This document shows positions 39,390-50,055 of a stretch of DNA of 64,000 nt, one piece after another. The notes below the pieces were generated by a model. That model was not told the origin of the DNA. It saw only the letters and a program-made list of their open reading frames with translations, and searched no databases. Origin of the DNA: Phycomyces blakesleeanus NRRL 1555(-). Lineage: Eukaryota > Mucoromycota > Mucoromycetes > Mucorales > Phycomycetaceae. The stretch lies in the NCBI RefSeq assembly GCF_001638985.1, contig NW_017265188.1:372001-436000 (forward strand). Reading direction: 5' to 3'. Positions within the stretch are counted from its first letter, which is position 1, and the number at the start of each line of letters is the position of its first letter. Both the position numbers and the translations under genes were made by a program.

Positions 39390-40516
39390 ATACATGAGAT
39401 GAAGAAAGTTAATGAAACGTCATCAAACTATTGATTTTTTTTAAAGAAAAACTGTACCTTTGTATTTATATGTTTTTAGGCATGAGTTGTCAAGTGAAAG
39501 AAGATCGGCTAAACCAAGAATGCTAAAGAAGTTGTATTATTGATATATTAGAATTTAATAAGTATGATGACTATTGTCGGTACGAGTCTATATATACATA
39601 TACATACCTTGCTTGTAAGAAAATAAAAAAATTCAAACAGATCTCAGTACTGAATATTGTATTAAAATATTCGTTCGTCTGTTTTTAAAGTGTATCCGAT
39701 TTATCCCAAAAAGTAAAAAATAAAGATTTTTTTGTCAAGACCTGCGCTTGAAGGCCGATCCACTCAAGTTTACACTCAAGCTTCTCAACAACCCTCATTC
39801 CTGCCTACTCGGCATGGCATCAAATTTACCATGACGGCAAAGTATCGGTGAAATGCTTTAATGCCAAACTGCTCGGGACAGGTGTCTGAGACACCCAAGT
39901 GAACAGCATAGCATTTACTTAGGCACCTTAACTTTGCTTCGGGTTCGTCCCTCATGTCCAGTTCTGTTTACCAGAGCGTGGGTTACAAGTATCAAAGTCT
40001 AAGCAATGAGGGACTTGAAAAGCACAGGGATCATTTCAACAGGAAGCAGTAAAATACAGGCGATTGTACTGGGTAATCTGTCGATTCTGCTGGAATCTAC
40101 CTGTATTACCTCACGTCCAGGTGCTCAACGAATTTAAAAAACTCTACGCATCCAGGTGATACACCCTTATACTTGCACCTTTCTGTGACAATCTTGACAT
40201 GCCCCAAAGGACAAAATCTGGAGAGCCAATATCCAACGTCCTAAGAAAATAGCATAAAGCTACCTCTGCGTTCCTCAGTCTTCTCCATGTTATGTGCCGC
40301 ACAACACAGAAAAAACTGACGTGGATTTCATCCGGCTTTCGCCTTCATATGAGTGGCTCAGGAAGGTCTTTAACGTCCAGTATGCTCTACACTAAGAGCT
40401 ACTTTCCCTTACGGTACTTGTGTTCAGTTGGTTTTTTATAAGTATATTTAGCCTTCGATGAAACTTTTCACCAGGATTAGGGAGTTTGTAAAACAACCCG
40501 ACTCATCGGAAGCTAC

Positions 40517-42125
40517 TTAACACAAAGACAAGAACTCAAGACAAGGTGAGGGGATTGCACCCTCCAGTAACCTTTTCCAGGGAGTGAAGGCTACTGACTT
40601 GTTGGTATGTCTGGAAAAGCAGTTCACTAGTTCACAATCCAGAGCAGTCAAAAGACTACTCCGGTTCAAACATTGGAGCTTCTCCATCTCAAACAATAAA
40701 GTCCAAGACGGAATCCCTTTTGGTTTCTTTTCCACTGCAGTAAATGCAGGTAGAATCGCTCAAAGTACGGACCAATTTTAGGCCATGGTACCTTGAGCGA
40801 ACTCAATGACTAGACGCCAAAGAGTGCAGTGCGTTCAATAAAAAAACCAGAATCTCATATTAAGACAAGCCTTATAAATAAGGCGTCTACAATGAGCGAG
40901 TTGGAAAAGAGCCCGGAGACTCACTGTTAAAGACCATGATATACACATTTTGCATGAAAATGTTTACGTATATTCCTTTTGATATATCGTGACCGATAGA
41001 ATACGAGGTACTCAGTGACCACTCCAAGAGTAGAGATATAAATAAAAATCGAGTATAAGGTTAATATACTTATTGTGTCAAAGTGTGTGCGCGTGTGCGC
41101 GTTTACTTACCTAGCTGTTAACTGCGAAGGGTGTAAAATACTGAGCTGGTTCTCGGTACACCTCTCCATAAGCATACTTTGAACACTATCAAGAGAATAA
41201 AGTAATATAAAAGTATAAAGTGAGTATGTTAATTGAGTCAAAGTATGTATATATTGACTTACAACTCAGTGGACCATACATGGTATGAAGGCACCATCAA
41301 AAGAATGGTGGTTAACAGCTAAACAGAACTAGAAACTGCAATAGAAAAAAAGAAAACATCAAATCATAGTTAGCGTGTTGATCGTGTCAAAGTATATGTG
41401 TATGTACGCGTTTACTTACCTAGTAAACAGCAGCGGAAGGCTTGAAAAGTACTTGTGCTAAAAAGCAAGACGGGACGGGACACTGGACACTGTGATAAAA
41501 TAAAAGAAATATCGAATCATAGTTAGTGTATTGATCGTGTCAAAGCGTGTGTGTGTTTGCTTACCTAGCAGATAACTGCGTAGGGTTTAAAAAAGTACTT
41601 GTGCTTAAAAGCAAAACGGCACTGGACACTGGACACTGTGACGAAAGAAAGAAAACATCAAATCATAGTTAGTGTGGTGATCGTGTCAAAGCATCTGTGT
41701 GTGTGTATTTACTTACCTGGTACATGAACTTGACGTGAAGGACCTCTCCGTGGCTACAGTGGAATGGACGCTGGGCATAGAAGACAGAAAAAAAACATGC
41801 ACAAGAAAACACTGTGCTGTAGTTAGTATATTGACCGTGTCAAAGTGTGCATATGTCTGTATAATACTTTACCTGCTATTAGACTGGACATCATTTTTGG
41901 AACTTAGCTAGAAACCGCGTCTGGGGTGCGTTTTCATAATAAATATCAGTATGCACCTTATACGGATAGAAAGATATAGGCATTTAAAGACAATTTTCTT
42001 ACCGTGTCGGAAACCAAGGACCACCGAAAGGAAACCAGGAGGAAGAGGAGGGATAACAGGAAATTGAGAATTGTATCGATTCTTGTATGAAAAAAAATGG
42101 GGATGGCGCAGCACGGAAGGCGTAA
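40517..42125 (-). ncRNA. putative spliced non-coding transcript, left-arm copy (outward)
   Basis: Mirror image of the right-arm unit (see 45840-47448); every splice signal is present at position 87965 minus its right-arm coordinate, for example introns at about 41921-42002, 41771-41872 and 41636-41716. It would be transcribed leftward, away from the spacer. The isolated open frames 41699-41911 (+) and 40517-40735 (-) are not supported as proteins. Confidence 0.35.
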
Positions 42126-43171
42126 AATGCCTATTTTGGATAAATCAAAACAAATTCATATGAAAATTAAATAGTTTCATGTTTTCAGTAAAAGCTCCAT
42201 GTTTTTTATCGCATATTTTTATTGCGTATTTTTTATCGCATATTTCTATCAAGGACCTATTGGTATTATCTAATAGATACATTGAATAGTACCAACACTG
42301 AATACATTTGAGTATTACCTTGTTTTAGATAACATTTATATTTCTTTGGGGAATATATTTCTATATCTTTATGTTCACACTACTGATAATTATTATTATT
42401 ATTATTATTATTATTTTAAAAAAAAATACCAAGTAAATAAAGAAATTCTCCTTAACATTATAATCACACTTTGTTTTCTTTCGCTTCACAAAGTATCCTG
42501 AAAGTCATATAAGTATATAAGAACTACTATTAAGAAAATAATAGCATGTTTTTATTAAGCTATTTTTTTTATTTAGGCTATTCAGTTTTACATACATATG
42601 CAATATCTCTTGTGAGCTACAAACATAATACTCTTTCTTACTCTTGATCAATAAAAACATCGTTATTATAATGTATATTCACATATCTTAGCTAGCATGA
42701 CTTATTCTTTACATAATTATGTCTAGAGCCAAAATTTTAATTATATAAATGTATTAGTAAAGTTATAGATAAATAATAAAGCTGTTAAACCTTTCTTTCG
42801 GACACTGTAGTATGTATATACTGTTACAGTTTATATTTCTTTGAAATCATATTAAAATCATTAAAAAAATTATTTAAAGGATTATTGTAGACATTTTACA
42901 GCTACTGTAGATCTCTAATAGTACGTATTCATACTCTTTCTTTTCTCTTTCTCTCTGATAAAGACATTACTCTTTGATACAGAGTCTAGTCGGCGAGTTC
43001 TTTTTTTTCTTTACTCGACCCTTCTGCTTTTACATTATTTTCAATATACAATATCTATAACTATTTTAACAAAAAAGAATGTAATGATGCTTATACCCTA
43101 TCAAACTAGCTACATATTTTGAATTATATTTAATGCTGATATAGCCCATCTAATAAAATCAGAACAATAAT

Positions 43172-43465
43172 ATGTTTTCTAAGATCAAAGCACAGAATAT
43201 AACAGGTAAGAATCCCTCCATATCTCTATATGTATATACTTTTATTATTCTTCTCTTGTCTTTTACTTGCTGTTTTACTTTTGTGCACTTTTCTTGATAA
43301 ATCATCAAGACTAATCATATAATATCAATAGGAACAGCAGCAGCAACAGCAACTAAATCACCAATATCAACAAGTCTTCTGATTAGTTTCCAATATTTTC
43401 TTAATATTTTTTTTCTGAAATGCATATATTCAATTAAACGAGAACAAAAGAGAAAAAAAAAGTAG
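43172..43465 (+). CDS. possible small two-exon protein in the palindrome spacer
   Basis: ATG at 43172 gives MFSKIKAQNIT; a GT-AG intron (43206-43331) then joins in phase to GTAAATATKSPISTSLLISF and a hydrophobic/basic tail ending KREQKRKKK at the stop 43463-43465. The intron has a good gtaaga donor. The product would be ~55 residues with a short hydrophobic stretch (FQYFLNIFFLKCIY). The family is unknown and the composition is simple, so it may be fortuitous. Confidence 0.2.
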
Positions 43466-44699
43466 ACAATTGGAACTTTGATTTAAATCTTTGACTCATG
43501 ATAAACAATAAATGAGAAGAATCAAAATAAAAACGTAAAATAGAGTGAGAAAGAAAAATATAATTTCTAGCCAAAATTTTACATGAATTCAATATATTAA
43601 GTACTCCTGCGAAATAAAGACAGAACTGTATATCTTTTAACTACTATCTTATCTTTTCTTATAGTCTGTACTTCTTGTATATAAATATTATCTTTGTTGC
43701 TGTAAATATATTGAATATTGCAGATACACTTAATACTACTGCCCTATTTATATGCTATTTTTAATACATTTTACATATCGTCAAGAACAAACAAAAAATT
43801 GCCAGAAATTGTTCTCCAGTAAGACTTTTGAGCAGAAGAAAGAACGTCATTAAAAACATGATAGTAGTCAATATGTGGCGATAAACGGAGGTCACAGAAA
43901 TATAATGTCGAATGATTCCAGATAAATTGGTAGGAGAGTGGTGAGACGTGCTGTGTATGTTGGTGTGGTGTAAGAAGTTTGTAAAAAAAAACATTTAGAA
44001 AAGGAAAAAGGGGATTATCAGATAAACATTCATAGTCTTTGTAGCAAATAAAAGTGTTTTTTGGATAAATACCCAGAGAAAATAAAGAAAAAGAAAATAT
44101 AAGTGTGTAAAAGTTGTTTTTTATTGAGTTAATTTATTTGGGAATATATAGTTTTTCTGAGTTAAGTTGATAGCATGTTATTGAGAAAATTAGATAGTTT
44201 GGATAATACTAATTGTGTTGGTAATTGAATATGGGTACTTGTCCGAAACCAACAGTGCCACCAGCTTGCCTATAAATACTTAGGCTCTACCAGTATAAGA
44301 TATTAAATTGATTTAAAGTACATAATCTATACAAGCCTTGAAATATTGTTAATGTTGTAAATGAGTATTGACTACTGCTGTAATTGAGAATAAGTCTGAA
44401 GAAAATAATACAAAGCCTCAGCTATTCCAGTCAAAGGTATCTACCGATTACTTTATTATTTAACACACAGGTTTAGCATGCATGATAGTGATTATATTTC
44501 ATATGATGATATCACCATAATATGGGATACATCAGTAGATTATTATAAGCATAATTATAACTCATAAACACATTTACTTTCGATGTTAATACTTCATTGG
44601 GACTACACACATTTATATAATTAATCATACATTAATTATTCCAAGATCACGTTGCTCTGATTAAGGCTCAGATAGGATCGATTACCTGACCCCAGTCAT

Positions 44700-44895
44700 A
44701 TAATTTTCCCGATCCAAAATAATATAAATAGCAGTAGTAGTTCAGTGTAGGAACCTGGTCAAACTTTGATACAAAATCCTTTCTCAATAAACAAAACCTA
44801 CACAAGTTCTCACGAATCTTCGTTCCTAATCTCAAATCTTCAATTCTTCCTCTTAAAAACTTCTTCAACTTCAACCACCACAACAGTTAAGATGT
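44700..44895 (+). promoter_or_regulatory. promoter-and-leader-like block pointing to the right arm
   Basis: A TATA-like ATATAAATAG (44722-44731) is followed by a C/T-rich, G-poor leader (44775-44885: many CTTCAA, CTTCTT, ACCACCACAACAG) typical of fungal 5' untranslated regions. It ends in AAGATGTAAATA, where ATG is immediately followed by TAA but where GTAAAT could also be a splice donor. This would suit a non-coding or leader exon for transcription into the right arm. Inferred from composition only. Confidence 0.3.
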
Positions 44896-45839
44896 AAATA
44901 ATATACTCCAAGTCTTAATATCTTAAGATAACTTTAAATGTAAATATTTCAGTAAACTGCTGAAGTTGATCTTACTTACTGTATTATTATATTATATGTT
45001 AATGTATATATATATTTAACCATCAAAAAAATAAAAGTAATATAGACTATCCTAACACATCTCTCTATTTATTTTCTTATTATTTTCAAGAGAATAGACT
45101 GATACCCACAATATATAGGCTAAAATGATATTATAGTAGATCAGTATATATTATCTTCTCTTACACATTTGAGTAATCTATCACACAAACTACTCAAGTT
45201 TCAATTGCCATGAAATTTATATAATTAAAATTTTGGCTCTAGACATAATTATGTAAAGAATAAGTCATGCTAGCTAAGATATGTGAATATACATTATAAT
45301 AACAATATTTTTATTGATCAAGAGTAAGAAAGAGTATTATGTTTGTAGCTCACAAGAGATATTGCATATGTATGTAAAACTGAATAGCCTAAATAAAAAA
45401 AATAGCTTAATAAATACATGCTATTATTTTCTTAATAGTAGTTCTTATCTACTTATATGACTTTCAGGATACTTTGTGAAGCAAAAGAAAACAAAGTGTG
45501 GTTATAATGTTAAGGAGAATTTCTTTATTTACTTGGTATTTTTTTTTAAAATAATAATAATAATAATAATAATAATTATCAGTAGTGTGAACATAAAGAT
45601 ATAGAAATATATTCCCCAAAGAAATATAAATGTTATCTAAAACAAGGTAATACTCAAATGTATTCAGTGTTGGTACTATTCAATGTATCTATTAGATAAT
45701 ACCAATAGGTCCTTGATAGAAATATGCGATAAAAAATACGCAATAAAAATATGCGATAAAAAACATGGAGCTTTTACTGAAAACATGAAACTATTTAATT
45801 TTCATATGAATTTGTTTTGATTTATCCAAAATAGGCATT

Positions 45840-47448
45840 TTACGCCTTCCGTGCTGCGCCATCCCCATTTTTTTTCATACAAGAATCGATACAATTCTCA
45901 ATTTCCTGTTATCCCTCCTCTTCCTCCTGGTTTCCTTTCGGTGGTCCTTGGTTTCCGACACGGTAAGAAAATTGTCTTTAAATGCCTATATCCTTCTATC
46001 CGTATAAGGTGCATACTGATATTTATTATGAAAACGCACCCCAGACGCGGTTTCTAGCTAAGTTCCAAAAATGATGTCCAGTCTAATAGCAGGTAAAGTA
46101 TTATACAGACATATGCACACTTTGACACGGTCAATATACTAACTACAGCACAGTGTTTTCTTGTGCATGTTTTTTTTCTGTCTTCTATGCCCAGCGTCCA
46201 TTCCACTGTAGCCACGGAGAGGTCCTTCACGTCAAGTTCATGTACCAGGTAAGTAAATACACACACACAGATGCTTTGACACGATCACCACACTAACTAT
46301 GATTTGATGTTTTCTTTCTTTCATCACAGTGTCCAGTGTCCAGTGCCGTTTTGCTTTTAAGCACAAGTACTTTTTTAAACCCTACGCAGTTATCTGCTAG
46401 GTAAGCAAACACACACACGCTTTGACACGATCAATACACTAACTATGATTCGATATTTCTTTTATTTTATCACAGTGTCCAGTGTCCCGTCCCGTCTTGC
46501 TTTTTAGCACAAGTACTTTTCAAGCCTTCCGCTGCTGTTTACTAGGTAAGTAAACGCGTACATACACACATACTTTGACACGATCAACACGCTAACTATG
46601 ATTTGATGTTTTCTTTTTTTCTATTGCAGTTTCTAGTTCTGTTTAGCTGTTAACCACCATTCTTTTGATGGTGCCTTCATACCATGTATGGTCCACTGAG
46701 TGGTAAGTCAATATATACATACTTTGACTCAATTAACATACTCACTTTATACTTTTATATTACTTTATTCTCTTGATAGTGTTCAAAGTATGCTTATGGA
46801 GAGGTGTACCGAGAACCAGCTCAGTATTTTACACCCTTCGCAGTTAACAGCTAGGTAAGTAAACGCGCACACGCGCACACACTTTGACACAATAAGTATA
46901 TTAACCTTATACTCGATTTTTATTTATATCTCTACTCTTGGAGTGGTCACTGAGTACCTCGTATTCTATCGGTCACGATATATCAAAAGGAATATACGTA
47001 AACATTTTCATGCAAAATGTGTATATCATGGTCTTTAACAGTGAGTCTCCGGGCTCTTTTCCAACTCGCTCATTGTAGACGCCTTATTTATAAGGCTTGT
47101 CTTAATATGAGATTCTGGTTTTTTTATTGAACGCACTGCACTCTTTGGCGTCTAGTCATTGAGTTCGCTCAAGGTACCATGGCCTAAAATTGGTCCGTAC
47201 TTTGAGCGATTCTACCTGCATTTACTGCAGTGGAAAAGAAACCAAAAGGGATTCCGTCTTGGACTTTATTGTTTGAGATGGAGAAGCTCCAATGTTTGAA
47301 CCGGAGTAGTCTTTTGACTGCTCTGGATTGTGAACTAGTGAACTGCTTTTCCAGACATACCAACAAGTCAGTAGCCTTCACTCCCTGGAAAAGGTTACTG
47401 GAGGGTGCAATCCCCTCACCTTGTCTTGAGTTCTTGTCTTTGTGTTAA
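45840..47448 (+). ncRNA. putative spliced non-coding transcript, right-arm copy (outward)
   Basis: Seven consecutive segments have all signs of real introns on the + strand: 45963-46044, 46093-46194, 46249-46329, 46401-46475, 46546-46629, 46703-46779 and 46855-46943 (75-102 nt). Most start GTAAGT/GTAAGC, carry a CTAAC branch-point-like motif after a shared TTTGACACGATCA segment, and end in a T-rich tract plus CAG or TAG. The exons between them are 48, 54, 71, 70, 73 and 75 nt. Exons 46045-46092 and 46630-46702 have stops in all three frames, so no protein can be read through. Exons 46330-46400 and 46476-46545, with their introns, are duplicates of each other (TGTCCAGTGTCC start). Boundaries of the transcript are unknown. 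It may be a long non-coding RNA or a dead gene that kept its introns. Confidence 0.4.
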
Positions 47449-48575
47449 GTAGCTTCCGATGAGTCGGGTTGTTTTACAAACTCCCTAATCCTGGTGAAAA
47501 GTTTCATCGAAGGCTAAATATACTTATAAAAAACCAACTGAACACAAGTACCGTAAGGGAAAGTAGCTCTTAGTGTAGAGCATACTGGACGTTAAAGACC
47601 TTCCTGAGCCACTCATATGAAGGCGAAAGCCGGATGAAATCCACGTCAGTTTTTTCTGTGTTGTGCGGCACATAACATGGAGAAGACTGAGGAACGCAGA
47701 GGTAGCTTTATGCTATTTTCTTAGGACGTTGGATATTGGCTCTCCAGATTTTGTCCTTTGGGGCATGTCAAGATTGTCACAGAAAGGTGCAAGTATAAGG
47801 GTGTATCACCTGGATGCGTAGAGTTTTTTAAATTCGTTGAGCACCTGGACGTGAGGTAATACAGGTAGATTCCAGCAGAATCGACAGATTACCCAGTACA
47901 ATCGCCTGTATTTTACTGCTTCCTGTTGAAATGATCCCTGTGCTTTTCAAGTCCCTCATTGCTTAGACTTTGATACTTGTAACCCACGCTCTGGTAAACA
48001 GAACTGGACATGAGGGACGAACCCGAAGCAAAGTTAAGGTGCCTAAGTAAATGCTATGCTGTTCACTTGGGTGTCTCAGACACCTGTCCCGAGCAGTTTG
48101 GCATTAAAGCATTTCACCGATACTTTGCCGTCATGGTAAATTTGATGCCATGCCGAGTAGGCAGGAATGAGGGTTGTTGAGAAGCTTGAGTGTAAACTTG
48201 AGTGGATCGGCCTTCAAGCGCAGGTCTTGACAAAAAAATCTTTATTTTTTACTTTTTGGGATAAATCGGATACACTTTAAAAACAGACGAACGAATATTT
48301 TAATACAATATTCAGTACTGAGATCTGTTTGAATTTTTTTATTTTCTTACAAGCAAGGTATGTATATGTATATATAGACTCGTACCGACAATAGTCATCA
48401 TACTTATTAAATTCTAATATATCAATAATACAACTTCTTTAGCATTCTTGGTTTAGCCGATCTTCTTTCACTTGACAACTCATGCCTAAAAACATATAAA
48501 TACAAAGGTACAGTTTTTCTTTAAAAAAAATCAATAGTTTGATGACGTTTCATTAACTTTCTTCATCTCATGTAT

Positions 48576-48629
48576 ACAATTAAGCATTCACATGCAATTA
48601 GGCATTGCCACGCAATTAGCCATTGACAT
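48576..48629 (-). repeat. mirror copy of the 16-18 bp tandem repeat
   Basis: Reverse complement of 39336-39389 within the right arm; same three imperfect units. Confidence 0.6.
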
Positions 48630-49560
48630 GCACTTAATATTACAAACACCAACCCGAGTGTTGTTTTATTCCATATAGGTAATAACCGCCACCTCCTTAA
48701 AAGTTTTTGAAGATTAACCTCTTTTTTCTTTTTCACTCTTCTGGTGGAATATTCTTATGAGATCTCCATAGAGCTAAAATCTAAACTACTTGGCAGCCTT
48801 ACTATTACTATAAAATTATGTCATTTCTTCCACTCTTATCCAATATTAAACTTGTGACAGGGAGCATTATCTTCTTAGTAGATATATTCGCTATCTTTAT
48901 CTTCATTGAGAGCTTGCATAAATAGAAGATTCTTCATTAGTTCATTAGTTAATTGCGCGTGTCTTTGAACTTCCATATGACCCAGACATATCCTATCTTC
49001 CTAAACCTTTCTTTGTATCAATTATGTAAAAAAAATTGCTCAAGTCGTAGCCGCAAAAAGAATATAATTCTTATAGCTGGCGAAGAAATCAATTAAAAGA
49101 CACAAGAATTGTAATAATCAACCACAGAAATATTTAGCTATTTCTACTTCTCTCTCTTATTCATTATTAATTATCCAAAGAAGCATATTCTATCCCAACA
49201 TCTTTGTAATAGCTTAACAATATCTTACTGATTATCTTATTTTTCTTTATTAATTATCGAAAGATGAAAGCAATAAAGACCATCCTTACACAGCACTTTT
49301 GTTTTCTTTTTATCTTTCTTGAGAGAACAAGCTGCCAAATGCAAATATTTGAGTCAAGGATATGATAAAGGAGATCGATATCTATTCTCTTTTCCTTTTA
49401 ACCGTCTGGACCACTTCATCATATAAACCAATACTGTCCGTATCACCTTTTCAAATGTAAAGAATAATGATTCAGAAATAAGGTAAAATATGCCCAGATT
49501 GTAAAACTATCCTTTTCTCATAATATATTAGATTTTCAATTCAAAGAGCTTTTCCTTATA

Positions 49561-50055
49561 GGGGGTTTCACCAGCTCTGGGTGCTTGACTGTTGGATGTA
49601 TTGTTAGTTTAAGCACTATCCAACAATAACCAATGTCAAAAAACAACTATTGAATACCATTAATGTCTCTTGGTTGATATGGTTTCTCTCATATATGTCA
49701 GAATTCATATTTATAATACACTTGATTAGAATACTCATAAATATATTGCCCATGCCCAAATTCCCTACAAGTAAGTTAGACTTCTATAACTTTGTATTAA
49801 GATAGCCACTCTTACATAGATTGATTATGTTTTATTTTTGACATTGCTTTTCTATGAACCTTGCCATCAATCGTACATAAAGTACAGAATCTTGTAAATT
49901 TTGGCCAAGTCATTACATTAGACTATCGAACTATTTTTTTTTGGATGCCTGGATGCTCAGTTTTCATTTCTTGAAGATTCGTCGCAGCCAATCATTTTTC
50001 GAATTAAACTACCGCTACATCCAACAGTCAAGCATCCAAAGCTGGTGAAACCCCC
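49561..50055 (-). mobile_element. MITE-2 copy at the right tip of the palindrome
   Basis: Mirror image of 37910-38404, bordered by TA at 49559-49560 and 50056-50057. Its outer terminus is the outer terminus of the whole palindrome. Confidence 0.7.

Larger units (their letters stand above)
37910..42750 (+). repeat. left arm of a 12.1-kb palindrome
   Basis: The 4841-bp arm pairs base for base with 50055-45215 in reverse complement: positions i and 87965-i match throughout, with no net insertion or deletion. By eye I found only scattered single-base differences (for example 41642/46323, 41972/45993, 42482/45483, 42516/45449), so identity is above 99%. The outer tip is a TIR element bordered by TA. 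The inner end stops abruptly after ATTATATAAAT at 42750. No convincing protein gene is present. A mirrored series of intron-like units lies at about 41022-42003 on the minus strand. Confidence 0.9.
42751..45214. other. single-copy spacer at the palindrome centre, 2.46 kb
   Basis: AT-rich, single-copy sequence between the arms, with its midpoint at the symmetry point 43982/43983. It contains (TTA)-type arrays at the arm edges, a possible two-exon small reading frame at 43172-43465 and a promoter-like block at 44700-44895. No recognised gene, tRNA or rRNA. An AT-rich unique core flanked by inverted repeats is the layout of some fungal centromeres, but nothing in the sequence proves that. Confidence 0.6.
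45215..50055 (-). repeat. right arm of the 12.1-kb palindrome
   Basis: Exact reverse-complement partner of 37910-42750 (coordinate sum 87965). It ends at 50055 in CCCCC followed by TA (50056-50057), matching the TA at the left border. See the left arm entry for the differences found. The near identity implies recent origin or continuing gene conversion between arms. Confidence 0.9.

Noticed and set aside
40517..40735. 72-residue frame (and its mirror at 47230-47448) as a protein gene
   Set aside because: No family pattern, no neighbouring exon joins in phase, and adjacent exon-like units have stops in all frames.
41908..42114. 68-residue frame (mirror 45851-46057), Pro/Phe-rich
   Set aside because: It needs a non-ATG start and runs into what looks like an intron donor; it is better explained as part of the spliced non-coding unit.
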